Source: Norana najaformis (taxonomy: Eukaryota; Annelida; Clitellata; Crassiclitellata; Hormogastridae). Taken from it: a stretch of DNA of 64,000 nt. The translations under genes were made by a program, and so were the position numbers. Shown piece by piece: positions 31,537 through 46,500 of the stretch (its first letter is position 1; the number at the start of each line of letters is the position of its first letter). The notes under the pieces are model-generated. The model did not search any database, was not told the origin of the DNA, and saw nothing but the letters and a program-made list of their open reading frames with translations. Location: the NCBI GenBank assembly GCA_964023275.1, contig OZ029914.1:38898924-38962923 (forward strand), written 5' to 3'.

Positions 31537-34500
31537 GTATTTTGGATTATTTGATTCCGTCTAATGACACTAGCTCGCTTGATGATGTGATCAGTATTTT
31601 TCATTATATATTTTAATTTTATTGCTTCTGTAAATATAAACTATAACTAATCGACGAGTTGCTGTAGTCTTACAACTCTGCCAATTGTTGCTGGAAAAAG
31701 ATTTCCTGTTTACAGGTAAAAAGCAAGCAACTGAAGAGGCTGGAATTGGTCTATATTGAATCATCGGCCACATACCATTCTCAAACAGTGCATTTCTAGC
31801 GAAGGTTATTTTGTAAAAATGACCCTCGACATATCGTATGCACTCCTTGGCTGCAGCAGCTCAATGTCGAGAACGTTTTAGGTAGGAGCATTCCACATTC
31901 TACTCGGCCTCACCCAGCCTCACCTCGTATACCTGTCATGCCAATCAATCTGCTCGTGTCTCGTTGCTTGCATATAATTAATCACAGCATTCTACACGGT
32001 CTACCACCGAGATCCTATTCACGCACTTAGTCCCAAGAGCTATTTAGAATCATAAGGAATTCGTGGCTTTACTACTTCTTGAATGAATGGACAGTGATGG
32101 TGGCCATGAACTCTGATTGCACGGCGTAGATACCCGTTCCATTCTTTGTCCCACAGAAACCAGTTCTCGATCGGGTTCTTTGCATCCTGTACACAAGATA
32201 CCTAACTCAAAACATCATACTCTGGGAGCGCTGTTCCACAAGTAGAAACTAAGCCGATGAAACTCAACTGTGCTGCAATTGCCATTTTTCTAACGCGATT
32301 GCCCTTTGTCTTTTCTAAACGGGTTATTGTGACCGAAGTACAGGCATGGATGTCTTCTAGTCGGCTTCGGTTGAATGCGGCAAAGACGAAACACATCTGG
32401 TTGAGCACATGCCTCGCTCGGTCAAAGGCTGATGAAGAGTCGATGAAGTCGATAAACTTATCAGGATCAACAACTTGTCATTCGTTTGGATGGAGAACCT
32501 TCTGTGACTTACGATGTAAATTCCGTCTGCAGATCCTGCTTCCATCAGCTGAGTCAGACACGGGTCGTATGATCATAGCCATCGCTTAATGCTGCAATTA
32601 TTCGCTCATCCTGGCTCTTTTTATTACGGCAGTTCAAACCATGCAGGCTGGCCAACGTTATGGTAGTATCAGCTCTAGTCCGTGATCTATGGTGCCCATG
32701 CTTGCATGCCTAAATTGTCGCACATTTTGGAATGTTTGTCAAAACTCTATAGTGGTTGTTGCACAACAAAAAGCATTCAATATTCTTCTACTTGGAAGGG
32801 ATCCAACTGTCAAAACCTCGTCAGCATACAACATCAAGCTTTATGTTCCAGAATCAAATGAACCATTTAGGCGACTTTTTTGCCTGCGGGGATATGCAGG
32901 AGCTGCGAATCCGTTTATCAACTTGTAACCATCGTGCCTTCTTCTGTTCTGAATCTTTATCTTCGAACATTCTTCCAGTGCAAACAGTGTTGTAGAAAAT
33001 AGATGCTCAGTGATTTTGTTTTTGAAATTAGACAAAATGGAACATTTATCAGAAATCGTCATGGCAATGGAACTGGCCAAATCTGGCTGGATGACGTCAA
33101 TTGCAGTGGAACTGAACAGAGTCTAGATGTGTGTTCACAAAACTCTTTGGGTGTTCATGATTGCGGTCACCACAAAGATGTGTCGATTAGATGTGGTAAG
33201 TTTAATTCAAAACATTTCAGTTAGTATCTGCACCGATTATACAATTACTATTATTATTGTGAATAAATTATGTGAAAATCTATTACAGAAATCGAAGCAC
33301 TACGAATGTGCGTTTCTGCCATACGATCATGAGGAGAATAAAGATCTAAAGACAAGAGATTTCGGCTGAGATTTATATACAATCTTCTAATAAATGTAAA
33401 TGATGGCCTTTGTAGGAGACACTCTAGACTTTGCCGTGCGGTTAATCGATCATTTCGGTTACAATTCAAAGGAAGGACGACTGGAGATCTACTATTCAGG
33501 TATCTGGGAACAGTGTGTGATAACAACTTTACAAATGTCAGCGCAAGAGTGGCATGTGCCAGTCTTGGATTTGGGTAAGTTCCCTGCTCGTATGGTTATG
33601 CGTTATTAGATGTGTTGTTGACTCAAGTAAAAAAATTTATGATCTGGCTGCTTCATTGTGAATTAAAACGTACGAATTAGACTAATAATCTTAGGACTTG
33701 GAAAATTACAATGAAAATCAGTCCTCATTTTGGTAGACGTTCTATGTAGTATATTTGCCCCCTTGTTCAACATAAAATATGCATTGCAGGATGAATTTAG
33801 CTTCATTATTGGTAAGCTCGATTGACAGTCTACTTCCTACAAAGTTGCATCGACCATGCTATAAAAGATCTCTTAATGTTGCTGAACAGATTGAAGCGGA
33901 TACGCTCAATCATAGGCTCAGACTGTTACATGATCTCGGTAAGATAGTCCAAGACAATTTCGTGGATCCTGGTGAATGACTCTGTTGCAAAGTAAGGTTA
34001 ATGTTGCTTCTAGTTTATATGTATCATGTACACAGCTTTTTTACTGTTTTTTTAAATTTAAACTTAGATACGTTGGTTCAGTTTTTGGAAATCTTTACGG
34101 AGGTGGAACAGATGCAATATGGCTGGATGACGTGAAATGCAATGGAACAGAAAGTAGCATAGAGCAGTGCATCCATCGAGGGTGGGGCGTGCACAATTGC
34201 GGTCAAGATGAAGCTGTTTCAATTAGTTGTGGTAGGTATATGTTACAACTCTAACCCAACCGATATCGCGTCTTACTGGTACTCTACACTGTGTCCGGAA
34301 AAATTCCAAGGCTCTAAAATATGAATGAAAAAACTATAGTAGATAATAATCAATTAAAAAATTTAAAAACCTTTTTGATCCGTACATAATTACCAACAAA
34401 ATTCTTTGTAATTTATTAACGGCCCCCGTTTAAAATTACGTCACAGTGACGTATTTGAATTTTATATTTTGTTAATGCTTGGGATGAACTTGATCAACTG

Positions 34501-37500
34501 GTCGTCGATGCTGCTGTTAGTCAGTGGCGTGTACGTCTCGAAGCTTGCGTTGAAGCCAATGGCGGACATTTTGAACATAAATTATAGTTCAATAATATTT
34601 CAGGATTAAACTGTTTTTGGAATTTTAAAAATCGATTAATGTTTACTAATTATTTTCATATTTACCGTAAAGCCTTGGAATTTTTTCGGACACAGTGTAT
34701 ATATTGCCTCTCTGATACAGGATAACGCTTTCTACATTTGTTTTTTCTTTCAAAAACTGATTTGTAGTTTTGGGATGCTTTTCAATTATATACTATGACA
34801 ATTGACACTCTTTATAATTCTAGTTATTAGATTGTTCTAGACTTTTTCATCAAAGTATAAGTTAGTGGATATCGGATTTTGAGTATTATCTGCGTCTTTT
34901 AGTTCGAAACTATAACTATGTAATAAAATTTTGATAATTTTTACTTATGAAGTTTTAAGAGTCACGCTGTTAAGCTCATCAGCAAGAAAGTTATAAACCA
35001 TAGGAAATAGGGCAAGGAGTATAGGCAGGTTTCTTGAATGTTATAACAATTAATTGCCAATCGTCTGAGCTGTCAATTTTCGTCCCACAAACTGTACCTT
35101 CTATTTCAATATGCCCACTGCAAGTACCATTCTAGCGTATACCAATTTAGCCTATGGACAAAGTTAAAGTAACTGTTCTTGTTCTTCCTGATTTATCTGT
35201 CATTTTTGGTACTGTTGACCATGGCATACTTTTTCACCTCCTTGAACACTGGTTCGTTCTTTCTGGTCTCGGTTTACGATGGATTGCATCTTACTTGCAA
35301 CCTGGCACTCAATCAGTTTGCAACAACCAACTCACTTCTGTCTTATAGTTCACAAAGTACTACATTTAAATCAGCCGACCTATCTATGTTCCATGCTCAC
35401 GCATCTGGTCAGTGTACGTTGCCACTCTTATTGTGCTTCTTACCAAGATGGACTTCGGTTATCAAACGGTCTCGTTAGTATGTCCACGGCTTTGGAATTC
35501 GCTGCTAAGTTCTGTTTGCTGTCAGTTATTTTTATTGTCATTGATACTAAACTAAAAACGTAACTGCCTCAGCTTGCTTACGAACCGCAGTCTGCCTCCT
35601 TGTTTCTCTGATCTTCTTCTTCTTCTGGTTCTCTGACCTCATGAACGTTCAAACGTCCGATGACGCCACTGCTGTCGGTACTGAGCTTCTTCTTTCAGCC
35701 TGCTGTATCCGTCCGTCATCATCCAATCCAGCAGCAACTGTCTGGGTCTTCTTCTTGTCCTCCTCCCCTCCATTCTGCCATCACTTATGGTTCTCAAGAG
35801 TGAGTCCCCTCTCAGTATGTGACCAATCCATTTTCTCTATCGCCTCTTTATTGTAGCTATCATAAATCTGTCTTCCCCAACTCTTTTCAATACCTTTTCA
35901 TTTGTTATGTGCTCCAAGTAACTCACATTTTCCATCCTGCGCCAAGTCCACATTTCAAAGGCCTCCAATCTCTTGATGCCCTCCTTTCTCATGGTCCGTG
36001 TTTTGGATCCATACAACACCAAGCTCCATATCAGAGTTTTACTCGTTCGTTTTTTAAGTTCTTGTTCATTTTTTCCATCAGTAACTCTTTTTGTTTTGAG
36101 AATGCGCCTTTGCCCAATGCAATTCTTCTTTTAATTTTCTTGTGGCATCTTGCGTGACAACGCTTCCCAGATAGCAGAATTCTTTAAATTGTTCTATTTG
36201 CTCTCCATTGATGTTTATTCTTACTCTTGTTTCTTCTTCTACGCTTATCCTTATTATCTTTGTCTCTTTGATATATAGTTTCTTATCATACTCGATTATA
36301 TGGTGTGCAGATGGCCCATCATTCTTTGCTACCCGACAACATTGCTTGGTCATCTGGGAATCTAAGAGCCCTTACCAGTCCGCCTCCGACCTTTATTCCT
36401 TCTTCCATATCTTCTAGTGTCTTTCGGTTAAGCTCTTCTGTGTAGATGTTGGAGTAGTGGTGACAATGGGCACCCTTGTCTCATTTCCTTGCCTAGTTTT
36501 CCACGGTCTGAATTCTCCATCTATTCTAATCCGTATTTTCTGGCCCATGTATAGATTTTCTATAAGCCTTCTATCCATCCAATTTACTCCCAGTCTTCTG
36601 AGTGCCTGCATTAGCCTTCGCCAGTCGACTCTGTCAAATGTCTTTTCATAATCCACAAAACATATATACACATCCTGGCCATATTGACAACTCCTCTCTA
36701 TCAGCACTTTTAAGGCTCCAGTAGCGTCCCTTGTTCCTCTGCTCTTTCTGAATCGAAATTGGACATCACCTAAGTAATTAGTTGCTTCTGACTTTGCCTG
36801 CACTCTCTTTATTCGAATTCTTAAAATAATCTTTGAAGCATGAGTCGGAAGACTAATAGTACGGTGATCCTCGCAACTCGTGGCGTTTGGTTTCTTTTTG
36901 AGTGGAATCATGATGGTCTACAAAAGTCTTCTGGCCATACTGCAGTTCGTATATATCTTGGCAAAGCCTTACTAACTCCATCATTGCTTTGTCACACAGG
37001 TCTTTTTTAGCATTTCTGCCGGTATGTTATCTAATCCTTCAGATTTGTTGTTTTTCAATTCATTAATGGCCGCCAGCACCTCGACTTTCAACACCTTCGG
37101 TCCTATGTCTTCCGTATTGTCCAGGATGCAGTTCTCCATCATGTCTTTGGGTCTGCTTCCACTCATATGCAGGTCTTCCGTATTGTCCGAGGTGCAGGAA
37201 GTTGAGAGTTCCAAATGTTGGGACCAGCTGCTGTGAATGGGCGCTGGTCAAAGTCAAGATGTGTACCAAGAACGACATACTTTCCAGAAGATGCTGGTCG
37301 AAGAGAGGATCGCCCTTAACTGCACTACAGAAATAGCTCCCTTTGCCTGCAGAATTCCACTAATTTGTCTCCTCTGCTGTTTCCTTTCCCCAGACCGTAT
37401 TTTCCAATATATCTTCCGTCTGCATCCTCTCCAACAGCTGCATTCCGGTCTCCCATTACAATTGCATAGTCTGTTTCTATAGTTCCATCCAGTGCTTCCT

Positions 37501-40500
37501 CAATCATCTCATACATAGTGTCTATCTCTTTCTCTTCATGTCTTGTGGTGGGGATGTACACTTGTATTATTACAATGTCCACTGGCTTCACTTGTGTTGT
37601 TACCTTGAGCATCCTGTCTCCCTGTCTTTCAATCTTGGTACACATTTGGCAATCTTCTCCTTCAGCAATATGGCAACGCCGTTTTGACTCTTTCCTCCTC
37701 CAGAGTGTATTATTCTTACTCCTTCGCTTATGAAATCTCCATCCTCCCTTCATCTCACCTCTGAAAGTACCATTATATCCAAGCCTGTCCTTCTCATCTC
37801 TTCAATCAAATTTGCAAGCATTCCAGGTCTTTACATTTTTCGGACATTCCATATCCCTACGTGAATTATCTCTTTTTGCAAGGATTTTGCGGTTTTCGGT
37901 CGAAGAGCCTTGTTCCCTCCCTTGCCGAACGCGACTCTCTCCGTCGAAGACTGGTTCGAATCGTTCACGTTGTTATCGTGCTTTTTAGTGACCTCGTCAT
38001 TCGTGTACACGGGATTTGTAGAGAGGTGGTCTCCCGTTGCTTTCCTCTCGGTGTTTTAGGGAGACACCATCTCCTAGCGTTGATGAGCTCCATCATCCGT
38101 CCTTCAGGCACATCACCCTTGGGCACTCGCATATACCGGTGAGGACACGGTCGTCCAACAAGCACTCTGATCAAGAACAGGATGATGATGTGAAGGTAGC
38201 GTGGTGGGCAGTTGAACAGTAGAGGCTTTTGGAGACTCTTAGTGTCCCATTTTCCTTTCCTCTGATCTTTAGGAATGTAATTCAAACTGGCATCTACACT
38301 GGATAATGATTTTGATTGGGATTCAACTGAGGCAGTGAATTATTGACACATTGTGTACTATGATGTCGCCTCTATATTCGTCATCAGATTAGATTAAACA
38401 AGATTTACCAGTTTAAAGTTTGAGGCGCAGGGACAGATGCTGTAATGTTTTAACAGCGTCATTGTTAAAAACAGAGATACATAACCCCACACTTTTTAAT
38501 CTCTCTAGCGCGAGTCTGGGCGCACTGAAGTACTACTAACGCTCGTGTCCGTGAGGTTAAATTTGCTGACTTTCTGGCTGTTGCCCTGACACTGGCTTGA
38601 TTTTGGTGAGCCATCGGCTGATGCCCTGTGCATTAGACACCGACGTCATAGAGGTTGATAAGTAGTAGTAGTAGTAGTAGTGGTAGTGGTATACTACTTG
38701 GTAGTAGTAGAAGTGGTAGTAGTGGGAGTAGTAGTAGTAGTAGTAGTAGTAATGATGATGATGATGATGATGATGATGATAATAATAATACGGTTTTCTT
38801 AGCCCATTGAACCGTTGCTTAACGTAATAAGAATTAAATCGAATAACGCATTACTTGTTTTCAAAATCAGACCCGCAGTGCCCCTGTCTTACAGTCATTC
38901 ATAGAGAAACATGTGTTTTAGGGACAACTGTACGACTTGTCAATTCCACCGAAAATCCCAACGAAGGACGATTGGAGATTTACTACGCGGGTGTTTGGGG
39001 AACTGTTTGCAACGACGGTTTCAATGATATCAGTGCAGGAGTTGCTTGTAAAAGTCTCGGTTTTGGGTAATTTCACATTCTTATACATCTTGATAACCCC
39101 ATAAACAATCTTTCAAAAATGTTGTAAATATGTCTTTTCAATATAACGTCATCTCTTGCGTTTGATAATTTCTGTGACCGGCTCTGACAAAATGAGTCTT
39201 TAGTCAGATATTTCTCAATCTCAAATTTTTATTTTATTAAGTAATGCATTCAATTTTGTGTAAAATCAGAAAACTTTTAATGTATTTTCCAAGTGATGCC
39301 AAAGATAATATCAATTTGAAATCATGACCATGAAATTTATAAGTATGAGAAAAATGCTTTTTGCGGTAGGATGCGGTTTCTTCTTCGCTATCAATAACTC
39401 TTTAATAAAGACTTTTTCTCTAGCGCCTAGGAGAAGATTTGAATCAAATATTTGAAATGGGCAGATAGCTAACTTTCAAAAGATTGTAATGTGCCTGTTA
39501 TTCGGCACATGATTGCCAAATTTGTTGATGTGCTCGTCTGCGTCGAAAAAGTATCCGAAAGTGAAATCAGATGTCTTCCCGTATCTTGATGACTAGCGGT
39601 GCTAGAAATTTAGCGACTTAGTCTTCACGCAAATAAGCCTACTCTAGCTGATGGGTCGTAAATCGTGCGACAAATCGAGATGTGCTTTCGGGTTTTCGTA
39701 TTGTAGTTAACAATGTACAAAGTATTTTAAGCGACCTTTACAAAGCAACATTAAGATTATGTGATTCGCTTCGGTCAGTTACTAGGTGTGATAAAGCTGT
39801 TACGAGCTGTACGTGTCATTTAATCTTCGGCTCTTCTGATGTTGTTTGCTTGTCTGTAACTTCAGCTAAATCCTTTCCATCCAACTTCCTCCTCTTTCAA
39901 CTTCTCTCATTCCTTTCTCTTTTTCAGCTACAACTTTCAGTCAACCATCTCTACACTCACTCTGCAATCAAACCTCTGTCCGTCATTCACGTCTCTCTCT
40001 CTCTCTTTCTCTTTCTCTCTTTCTCTTTCTCTCTTTCTCTTTCTCTCTCTCTCTCTCCCGGTCTGACTTTATGACCCTAGTCCATTCTACTCGTCTCCGT
40101 CTCTCAGTTTCATTTTATAACAGACGGCAAATTAGTTAAGCTGCTATTAATGATACTGCGCCCTTGCATAATCATAATATAGTTCGAACCTGTTTAAAGA
40201 AATATTTATACTTCAAAGAAGCTTAATATTAACATCTGCACTTATTTTTAAAATTAATATGATCGATGTCCTGCCCGCAGTTCACTATAGAGTATTTTCA
40301 ACGGAAAGCGCCTTCCTGATCGTTTCTTGAAACTTGCGTTGTGCGAATATTAAGACTCAGATTGTCAGAGCTGGTCATATTTATTTGGCGATTCCTCCCC
40401 TGACTAAATTTCACTACAAAATATCTAAACTGTGAACGTTATATCGGGTTGCTTTGTCAGCATGTCTGAAAGAGAATTTGCAAAGAAAATGTTCACGAGT

Positions 40501-43500
40501 CAATAGTTTATCGATTTGCTGTGCACACGCGTATCACGTGCAGGCTGGCACGCTCCAAATACATGGTAGGAATGGTGTCATTGGGTGGAAGAGCCGTGCG
40601 GGCAGGCCGGCTGACGTCAACAGCAATTACTGGCTTAGTTAGCTGCATCGGTAAGTGCGTACGCCAAGAGCCTCTGTGCGTGAGGATGCCAGGTTCGCGT
40701 CCCGGTCATGGCTTATTTCAGAAATTTAAAATCTCGGGCTAGCACGGTCCGTGCAAGGAGACCGTAAATGGCGTGGCGCCCATTCAAACGGGCAGCGGTG
40801 TTGAAGGTGAAGGATCTCATTGCAACATGAGCAGGGTCGAGGTCATACGGTCGCTATATAAAACCTATACATTTACATTTACATTTATGGTTGACGCGTA
40901 TTTTATCATATGGGCGCTCGCGCCGGTTACATTGTGATGATTCAGCGGGTTTTTGGAAACCCGACTGAGTAGGTAACATGATTGCGTAATAACAGAAGGC
41001 TTGTCTAAACCAGTCTATGCTAGTCTGCTCTCTTGGCGAAAAATGGCCTATGCAAGACTAGAATGCGATTATTTTGTAAAAAGAGTTCGAAGATTTGCTA
41101 CACTTGTCTGGCATGTGCTAAGTTAAGAGTTTTGATTTTAAAATGTCATTGACAGATTCGTGCGTTTAGAAACTGTGATGGCTCAAAATGCTTCTTATCA
41201 CTGAACTGTTCGTTTTAATTATAATTTTCAAAATCAAAGACTGTGTGTCTTTACTTGAGTTTACGGAACGCAACGAATTCGGAAAGTCGACGATCCATAG
41301 CCCAATGGATGACAACTACTGGAAGATTGTCGACATAAACCTTCAATATATCATAGACTTTCTGACAAAGTACATCTATTTCGATTTTTTATTTTTTTTC
41401 AGGATTAAATGCCGAGTCCAATTTAATCCAGATAAGTCGCTATATGTTGAACATATAGTTTTCTTAGCATTTACCCAAAGCAGTAGCTCAATAAGAACAC
41501 AAAATCATTATGAATAAATCTGTTATTTGTTAAATTAGTGATGATGGGACTTTCATTGGGTATCGTTATGGAAGTGGAACAGGACAAATTTGGTTGGATG
41601 ACGTCGTATGCAACGGAACTGAATCAAGACTCAACCAGTGCTCTGCACGGCCACTGGGCGTTCACAATTGCAGTCACAATCAAGACGTATCAATCAGTTG
41701 TGATTGGCATTCAGGTTTGAACTCTGTCTCCAATCCTAGAAATAGAGCATAGTAGGTAACCTACCGATAACTTCAAGGCGCTTTGTAAATGCTACGAATA
41801 AATATGCGGATGAATGAGTGAACAAGCGAATGAAGGAATGAACGAACGAACGAACGGACGGACGATAGTGCGAGCAAGCTAATGAACGAATAAGAAACGA
41901 CTTATGCGAATACCACTTTATCTCTCTGAGAAAGTTGGACGTCCATCGTGAATCGCCGGCGACAAGTGAAAGTGAAGACCCCTCGTCTAGAAAGTCGACT
42001 TTCAAGCATTACCAAGCCTAAGGATCAAGATCGGGGAGCATGCCGACTAGGGAGGTCTGTTAGATTAAGTAGGTCTATTAGATTAAGTTTAGAATAGATA
42101 ATACTCAATTCGGTGCTGGCTTAAGTACTTGACTACGATAGGGTTATGATTAATATATTTCATTAAGTATTTGCTGAACTGTGGATTGATTGCGTATGGA
42201 TATAAAATTTTTCTATATATAACTGATTGGCGACTTATATTCCAACACTATATCTACGTAAATCACTCCGGTCCGTTAATAAAAGTGAAGATCTACTGTC
42301 AGATGAGACAGCAGCACAGTCCGCGTTGAGACGAAGAATTTGCCGAAATGACCGATTAGGCAAACATGTTACCAACATAGTCCCAGATAAGTGCAGACTT
42401 AATGCTTCTCAGTTAAATTCTTAGCACAATTTTGACAAGTTTTTAACAACAGCCCATCTCCAGTGAACCAAACTAAGCCTAACAGAGTAAGGCATTTTGG
42501 CTAGCAGTGTGTAGCAAGCGATGTGGAAAAGCAAAATTTGGATCTCAAATTGTCACAGTTGTCGGGCTGGGCGTACATACTTATATTCAAAATGTTCTAT
42601 GATCATCTGATCATTTCTTTTTCGTTTCTTTGCAGACTGTGGTAAAACGTCCTATTCTGGACTTAGTGGAAGAATATCATCTCCAAATTTTACGACACCT
42701 CATAGAGATGGCCTAATTTGTATCTATTCCATCGCAGTCCCTGCTCGACATAAAGCCGTTGTTACCTTCCTGTCAATACACTCGAGGTTAAGACATCTGG
42801 TAAAAGTAAGTATTAAAATATATATATTGAAGATGTGACGTATTTTCTGTATGTATTTCCAATGATTGACGGCCACTTCACTGTTTCTTACAGGGCTTGC
42901 AGTTCCAATCTGTATTAGTTTAGTACATTGACTGCTACACTTCGATTGTAAATACAAAATTGTAAATCCTTATCTATTTGGTCTATTAACTCACCAAATG
43001 ATCCAAGAATAGACAACATGTCAAAATTTAAAACCAGATTACAGTTACAATTAACTTATTTAACCTTAAAGGCAGCCATAATGACATGGAACGTCAATGT
43101 TTGATTTTGAATCTTGTGATCCAAAAAGGAGTAGTGGCCGATTTAAACTTCTGCTTGTAGATAGCTCCTAAGTACCTGGGAGTTTTATAATGTGTTTTAA
43201 ATAAACTTTGGGTGGCCAATTTGAGGTACTTTGGCTGTATCAGACTTATAGACCTCTTATGAACACCCGTCCCATTTACAGCGGAATGTACCTAATACTT
43301 TGTAGGTTGCTTTTATTAGTTGCAATACATTTCGTTGACATTCAGAACGACAACGCCTTTTTCTGTGAACTGATTTTTATTTCTTGTTTTAATACAGTTG
43401 TTATGGCGGATTCTTGTGATTATTATAATTACTATGTTATGACATAAATCCGCTACTGCACTGCATTTATCAAGTCTTTAAATTGGAAAGAAACCAAAGA

Positions 43501-46500
43501 ACGGAAAGGAGAAAACTATTTCTAGAAGAACTTGGATTGCTGCTGATTTGACACAGCAGTGGTTAAGAGGTCTTTTTACTTTATGCTGAAACATTCTGCT
43601 GACAGCATATTATAACTTATATATGAAATCAAACTAAATATTTGTAAGATACAGTAGCTCTTGTGTGAGGGCTATTTAAAATCCAAAAGTATGACCTTCA
43701 GAACTATTAGATATGTAGATTTTTGAGGGTTCTTGGTTGAACCGCTGCATTGGCCAACTTCCATACGCATTGATTTCGTTTGACGAGTGTAATCTTTGCT
43801 TGTTAGGTTTCGTGTGCGCATGGAAAAGAATTTGAAACGCACAAATTATCCCATTCAGTTTTTCCCTTATCTTTGACCATTACATCGTGCACCCTTGTAA
43901 GAATTCGGTTTTACGTATATTTTCTTTGGGGCGAAGAAGGTTTCAGTCTCGGCTATGATATTATTCCAGGTAAATTTTTGTTCAGTATCATTGTTTTTAA
44001 CTGTTACCTTTTTTCTTTTCTTTCTGCATTATTTTATTTGCACCTAAATAGGGATTTCAGTCTCACATAAATGGATTGGGATAATATGTCAAGTATAAGC
44101 AAAGACAGAGATCGACTAAATTGATGAGAAACCAAAGTAGTTTACCCGCGTTACAGTCAATGACTGTTGTAATTGTAATTGTAATGTTAGATTTATAAAG
44201 CGCCTCCTAGAGAACAAACTCAACAAGATCGCTCCAGACTAGAACAAGTAAAATCACTGTTAAACAGTACAATCTTCAGACGCCTGCAAAACCCTAAAAG
44301 GGGAAGAGAGAGAGGAGGAGCTCTAGTCGCAAATCTCGAGAGAGGCGGTTCCAACAGGTGGGACCGACTTACGCAAAACTTCTGGACTGGACAACGGCAG
44401 TTCGCATGTGGGGGACAAACCAGAGATCATGGGTGACCGAGCGGAGGGTGCTACGGCCCGGTAACGAGGAGACCAAAGTGCAAAATTCAATGAGGCAAAG
44501 GCGAGCAGAGCCAGCAGCACAGTTGCGCACAAGAGTGAGGATCTTAAAATGAACAGGCTGCTGGATGGGAAGCCAATGAAGAGTGTCTCGAATATAGGAC
44601 GAGATATGACGGTATCTGGGAATGCACCCAATGAGACAAGCAGCTGAGTTCAGGACAGACTGAAGCTTAGCTGTTTTTGCTAGGGATAGGCCGGTGAAGT
44701 TGGAATTACCCTAGTGAACCCTGGTGCAAATGAGGGTATGGACCAGAGTCGAGAGCGTGAGAAGAGAGGATAGTGAAAAACGGCGAATAGTGCGAAGAAC
44801 TTGGTCTTGCTGCAGTTCAATCAGAGGTGGATGGAAGACATGCAGCAGTCGAGAACAGTCAAGGATCCCTGGACAATGGCGAGGGTATCCTCCGCCAGAC
44901 CATGGGCATAATCCTGGGTGTCATCTGCGTACTGTAGGACAGAAACAGTCAGAGGGAGGAGGGTCCGAACTAAATCAGAGGTATATAGAATATAGAGGAG
45001 AAGAGCCAGGACGGAGCCATGGGGGAGACCGTACAAGAACGGGACCAGAGAGACCGCGAGGGCCCGAAGACATTCGATTGAAGGGGATCTGAGAGGATTG
45101 ACTAAAACAAGACGAGGGCAGAACCAGTACTTCAATGGATATTTCCAAACGCTTCAAAAGAATGGAGTGATCAACGGTGTCAAACGCACCACTAACATCG
45201 TCGAGGGCCAGAGGATAGACTGCTTAGAGTCGACAGCGATGAATATGTCGGCAAGAAGGCGGGTTACAAGTGATTCGGATGAGTGATATTTCCTGGAATC
45301 ATAGACTGTTGTCCATGGCATTCAGGTTCCTTCCCGTGTAACTGGAAGTCACCTTGTCCTTTCCAGCTCTTCGGGTTGTTACAGTCTTCCTTGTCCGGTC
45401 AATTTGGCTTACTTAGCTGTCTCTTTTCGCCTTCCGCGCTTTCTTTCCTTTATATCTCAACTTGCTCCTGTCTTATGTTTGGTCAATGTGGCTTGTTTCA
45501 GCCTTCTTAGTTAGGAAACTGCTTATTGCCACTCAGTGGCATTTGTTCAGTGACTGACCGTGTAAAAGGTTTACTCCATTGACTTCCACTCTGGTTTCGC
45601 TATGCTTCCAGCTTTCTCAGCTTCGCCTTTCAACTAATCTTTCAAAATCAAGCTCCAATTATTTATCTCTCAGTTTTCCAGATATGTTTAATAAATACCT
45701 GGCTGAACCGTTCTGCACCCAGTTTATGGATATCTATCCGTCTTTTGCTGAGAATTGTTTCCATAGTACTTACTTAAGAAACCTTATGCAACGACATGTT
45801 TTGCAACCTAAGCGCAAAACACTGTCGACACCAATCCCGCGTCTTAGCACACCAATTACAAGCATGTGACACATATTTGCTACCCAGGGACGCTTGGGAC
45901 GTTCCAAAACTTGATGAATCGTCACTTCTACGTTGCGAAAACAAATGTCATGCTTAAACATAATGTATGGGTCATTTAAATGAATCTACACTTGTATAAT
46001 TATATTTACCCAAACTTACGGAAATAAAAATTATATATTGTAAAGACCTTGTACTGAATACTGGTTTAAAAAGTTTGTTTCTTCTTTTAATTCATAAAGT
46101 TTCAACTAATTGGGTACATCGTTCAGACTGTATTCATCTAAATCTAGACACAACTTCTAGTCAAAATCAAGTCAGAAACGCTCATTGTTCATACATGTTC
46201 ATTGTTGTTTAGTCTCTCGCAATAGCCATTAGTATACATCAGGCAATTCCTTTTAGAAGGTTAAAGCAATTCAATTATCCAAAATTTATCAGCCGTAACA
46301 ATGTATACATGTATTTAACGAAAATGTTCTGCGAGCATCTGGTCATTTTCTTACGTTTTTGTTCAGATTGTGGCAAAACGAATTACTCTGAAAGTAAAGA
46401 AACAATTTCATCTCCAAGTTATCAGAATCCCATGTCGTATGCGAATGGCATAAATTGTACCTATTTCATCTCAGTCCCATCCACAAATATAGTCGTTGTT

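Larger units (their letters stand above)
39067..41538 (+). other. Intron inside SRCR domain C of gene 2
   Basis: Contains a CT-rich microsatellite (39992-40057) and a SINE (about 40600-40888). 41210-41538 is related to the gene 1 intron at 11830-12130. No exon seen. Confidence 0.6.

Noticed and set aside
32257-32589. Open frame starting MKLNCAAIAIFL that looks like a secreted protein.
   Set aside because: The continuing sequence is WMSSSRLRLNAAKTKHIWL, a LINE RT motif; the leader-like start is chance.
39682-40074. Open frame of 130 codons ending in a Ser/Leu/Phe-rich run.
   Set aside because: The long open stretch is produced by a CT microsatellite; no domain and no splice context.
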